NCBI RefSeq assembly: GCF_002843175.1
Contig: NZ_PJEO01000028.1
Span: forward strand, 1-64,000
Source of the DNA: Confluentibacter flavum
GTDB taxonomy: Bacteria > Bacteroidota > Bacteroidia > Flavobacteriales > Flavobacteriaceae
Length of the DNA stretch: 64,000 bases
Direction: 5' to 3'
Below are positions 62,107 to 64,000 of the stretch, one piece after another; the stretch's first letter is position 1, and every line of letters begins with the position of its first letter. The notes under the pieces were generated by a model. The model ran no database searches and was not told where the DNA came from. It saw nothing but the letters and a program-made list of their open reading frames with translations. A program made the position numbers and the translations under genes.

Positions 62107-64000
62107 TTAAAACATGACCCTTAAACTCACATTGGGTGTAATGCCTAAAGACGTGTTTTCAATCTTAATAATTGTATCGTCTTCATCTAAAGTATGGTAA
62201 GTATTAATAATGTTTTTCTTATTCAGAACGTTCCAAACAGATGCGCCGATGATAGCTCGGGCCTTTTCTGAAACATCAAACGCATAGGTTGCGGAAAAAT
62301 CGGTTCTTAAATAATCATCTAAATTAGAACTGTTGGGTGATTGGTAATTTATGGTGCCGTCGGTACTGTCAATAGGCAAGGTGGTAGGCCTTCCAGAATG
62401 CCAATTTAATCCTAAAGCTAATTTGATATCGTTTATGGCACAGGTGCCAGAAAGTGCTAAAGCATGTCTTAAATCGGCGTTATTAGGAAATGGTTGGCCA
62501 TTGTTCAAATCGTTAAATGTGTAATCATTTTTGCTATATGAATAGCTTAGCCATGTACTCACAACATCATTAAATTGTTTGTTTATTAAAAAATCCACAC
62601 CTTTAACCGTATAACTGCCTATAGATTTAATGAACTGGTATTGGTTTTGAAAACCTTGACTTCTGGTAGTAATCCCATCGACTTTTTTCACATACGTTTC
62701 GGCACTTATTAACAGTTTGTTTTTGTTGTAATGTAAACCAACAGAGAACTGTTTACTTTTAATTACAGGAATGTCGTTATTGTTTGCCAACACCCACCGA
62801 CGTTTTTCAATGCCTAAAAAATCGTTTTGTAGATCGATGATTTGTGAGGTAGTCTGACTTTTAATTTCACCTAACACTTCAAATCTGAAATCGTTAAAAA
62901 AACGTTGACTAAAACTCAAGCGAGGTTCTGCCAAAAACATATCAAATTTTTTAAAATAGTTTAAGCGTGTGCCGAATTTTAATTTTGTCTTGGCATCGTT
63001 TGAAAGGAGGGACGTTTCACCGTAAATAGCATGGCTTCTTATAACTTCTTTAATATAGCTTCTAAAAACGGGGTTATTAACATCTTCCAGATTACTGATG
63101 CCGACTTCAATAAATTGATACCCAGCATTTATTTTGAATCGGCTATTTGGGTTGTAATTAATATCGAATTTTGCCGAACCATCATTCACTTCGTTTTCTT
63201 GGATTAAACGTTGGTCGTTTGAAATATCGAAGTTGGTAGCATGTAAATCATAATTAGAAACATACACTTGAGTTGTGGTTGATACATAATCATTCCAATC
63301 TCTAGTGTAGGTAATGCCACCAGCGAGATTTTGTTGTGAAAGTTTGCTGTTGAAAGCCTCACTTTGGTTATTGATGGTGGATTGCTCCTGATAATTCAAA
63401 TCATTATTGACATTTAAAAAGTGAAATCTAACTCTGTCCTTTTTAGTAACATCGTATAAAAATTTAGCAGCAATATCATAAAAATAGAAGTCCTCGTTCT
63501 TGGAAATGGAACTACTATTTGAGTTACTTAAATCTGAATCTTGAAAAATACGTTTGAAATATTGGTCGTATGTCGGTGTAATAAACAAATCGGTTACAGA
63601 ACGGCGAGCGGACAGTTGTAACTCGGTTTTTTTAGATAAAGGTATCTTGGCATACGCATCGGCATTAATTAAATTAAAACCAGCACCTGCCTTAAACTCA
63701 TCATCAATAGTATTAGAAAGTTGCATGTCGATGATACTTGAAACTCCATCGCCATATTTAGCACTTGTGCCATTTTTGGATACATGGACTGATTTTGTTG
63801 TGTAAGGATTGAACGCTGAAATTAAACCAAAAAAATGACCAGATTGGTACATTTTAATACCATCCCAAAGCAGTAAATTTTGGTCGTGGGTACCACCTCG
63901 GACGTTAATGTTAGAAACCGTTTCGTCTATGCTAAAAATACCAGGAAGCGCTTGAATGGTTTGCAGAATATCGGGTTCAATAAGTCCCGGTAAGATCCCG
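62107..64000 (-). CDS. TonB-dependent receptor, truncated by the window edge
   Basis: The frame is open from the window end to 62107. The part inside contains a plug region (LQTIQALPGIFSIDETVSNINVRGG) and NVRGGTHDQNLLLWDGIKMYQ, then a 22-strand-type barrel with Tyr/Phe-rich strands ending in VSLRVMF with a terminal Phe. The apparent ATG at 63852 is internal, because the plug continues upstream of it. It imports a nutrient complex across the outer membrane. The substrate is unknown. No SusD partner is visible in the window. Confidence 0.85.
   Translation of the reverse strand, partial: GILPGLIEPDILQTIQALPGIFSIDETVSNINVRGGTHDQNLLLWDGIKMYQSGHFFGLISAFNPYTTKSVHVSKNGTSAKYGDGVSSIIDMQLSNTIDDEFKAGAGFNLINADAYAKIPLSKKTELQLSARRSVTDLFITPTYDQYFKRIFQDSDLSNSNSSSISKNEDFYFYDIAAKFLYDVTKKDRVRFHFLNVNNDLNYQEQSTINNQSEAFNSKLSQQNLAGGITYTRDWNDYVSTTTQVYVSNYDLHATNFDISNDQRLIQENEVNDGSAKFDINYNPNSRFKINAGYQFIEVGISNLEDVNNPVFRSYIKEVIRSHAIYGETSLLSNDAKTKLKFGTRLNYFKKFDMFLAEPRLSFSQRFFNDFRFEVLGEIKSQTTSQIIDLQNDFLGIEKRRWVLANNNDIPVIKSKQFSVGLHYNKNKLLISAETYVKKVDGITTRSQGFQNQYQFIKSIGSYTVKGVDFLINKQFNDVVSTWLSYSYSKNDYTFNDLNNGQPFPNNADLRHALALSGTCAINDIKLALGLNWHSGRPTTLPIDSTDGTINYQSPNSSNLDDYLRTDFSATYAFDVSEKARAIIGASVWNVLNKKNIINTYHTLDEDDTIIKIENTSLGITPNVSLRVMF

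Overview
This AT-rich window looks like chromosomal DNA of a marine Flavobacteriaceae bacterium (Bacteroidetes). The evidence is Bacteroidetes-type -7 boxes (TAnnTTTG), a type IX secretion (type B) sorting domain, a TonB-dependent receptor, head-GIN, PspC and MoxR/DUF58 gene sets, two GH29 fucosidases and AT-rich intergenic DNA with short tandem arrays. The genus cannot be fixed by eye. No rRNA, tRNA or CRISPR array was recognised.

Layout. 1-978: an IS982-family element whose right end lies 24 bp upstream of a lactate/glycolate permease gene. 1003-9200: a C2/C3 hydroxy-acid cluster. The permease and an internally deleted tartronate-semialdehyde reductase converge with a minus-strand operon (isomerase-like protein, D-2-hydroxyacid dehydrogenase, giant FAD/FeS glycolate or D-lactate dehydrogenase, alanine/serine-glyoxylate-type aminotransferase). 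9430-12110: an insert-like defence module, AbiEi-like antitoxin, AbiEii-like nucleotidyltransferase toxin and a divergent GIY-YIG-like protein. 12464-19634: an Lrp/AsnC regulator divergent from a Phe/Tyr catabolic operon (amino-acid dehydrogenase, HmgA, Hpd, fumarylacetoacetase, flavin reductase, phenylalanine hydroxylase), with an 18-bp inverted repeat between them. 20168-21466: a secreted GH29 fucosidase.

21500-25900 is the most unusual stretch. Six plus-strand promoters share one architecture: two direct half-sites (TATGTAAn and TGTGTAAy) exactly 21 bp apart, then 20-21 bp, then a -7-like box. They precede an AraC-family regulator gene, a small membrane peptide plus cupin, a zinc alcohol dehydrogenase (followed by OsmC and a PAS kinase), and three terminator-bounded transcripts with no evident ORF. 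I read this as an autoregulated AraC regulon with its own small RNAs.

27511-30362: two YceI-like proteins around an outer-membrane porin, behind an FNR-like palindrome. 30473-34709: envelope-stress-type genes (cysteine-less ArsC/Spx-like protein, head-GIN lipoprotein, PspC protein, PadR regulator, DUF4870). 34879-38147: DUF4442, AIM24/TIGR00266, and divergent OxyR and Dps. 38213-44844: a tight MoxR/DUF58/DUF4129/DUF4350/SpoIIM operon, interrupted by a DUF805 gene flanked by direct repeats, with RDD divergent. 44987-48934: cyclophilin lipoprotein, Nudix hydrolase, acyltransferase, second GH29 fucosidase. 49237-55215: GH63-type glucosidase and a large type IX-secreted Asp-box propeller protein. 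55477-59310: CDGSH protein, an orphan HigA-like antitoxin flanked by about 50-bp direct repeats, topoisomerase III, and an RluE-like pseudouridine synthase. 59312-64000: ECF sigma factor with a membrane partner, an endonuclease/exonuclease/phosphatase protein, and a TonB-dependent receptor cut by the window edge.
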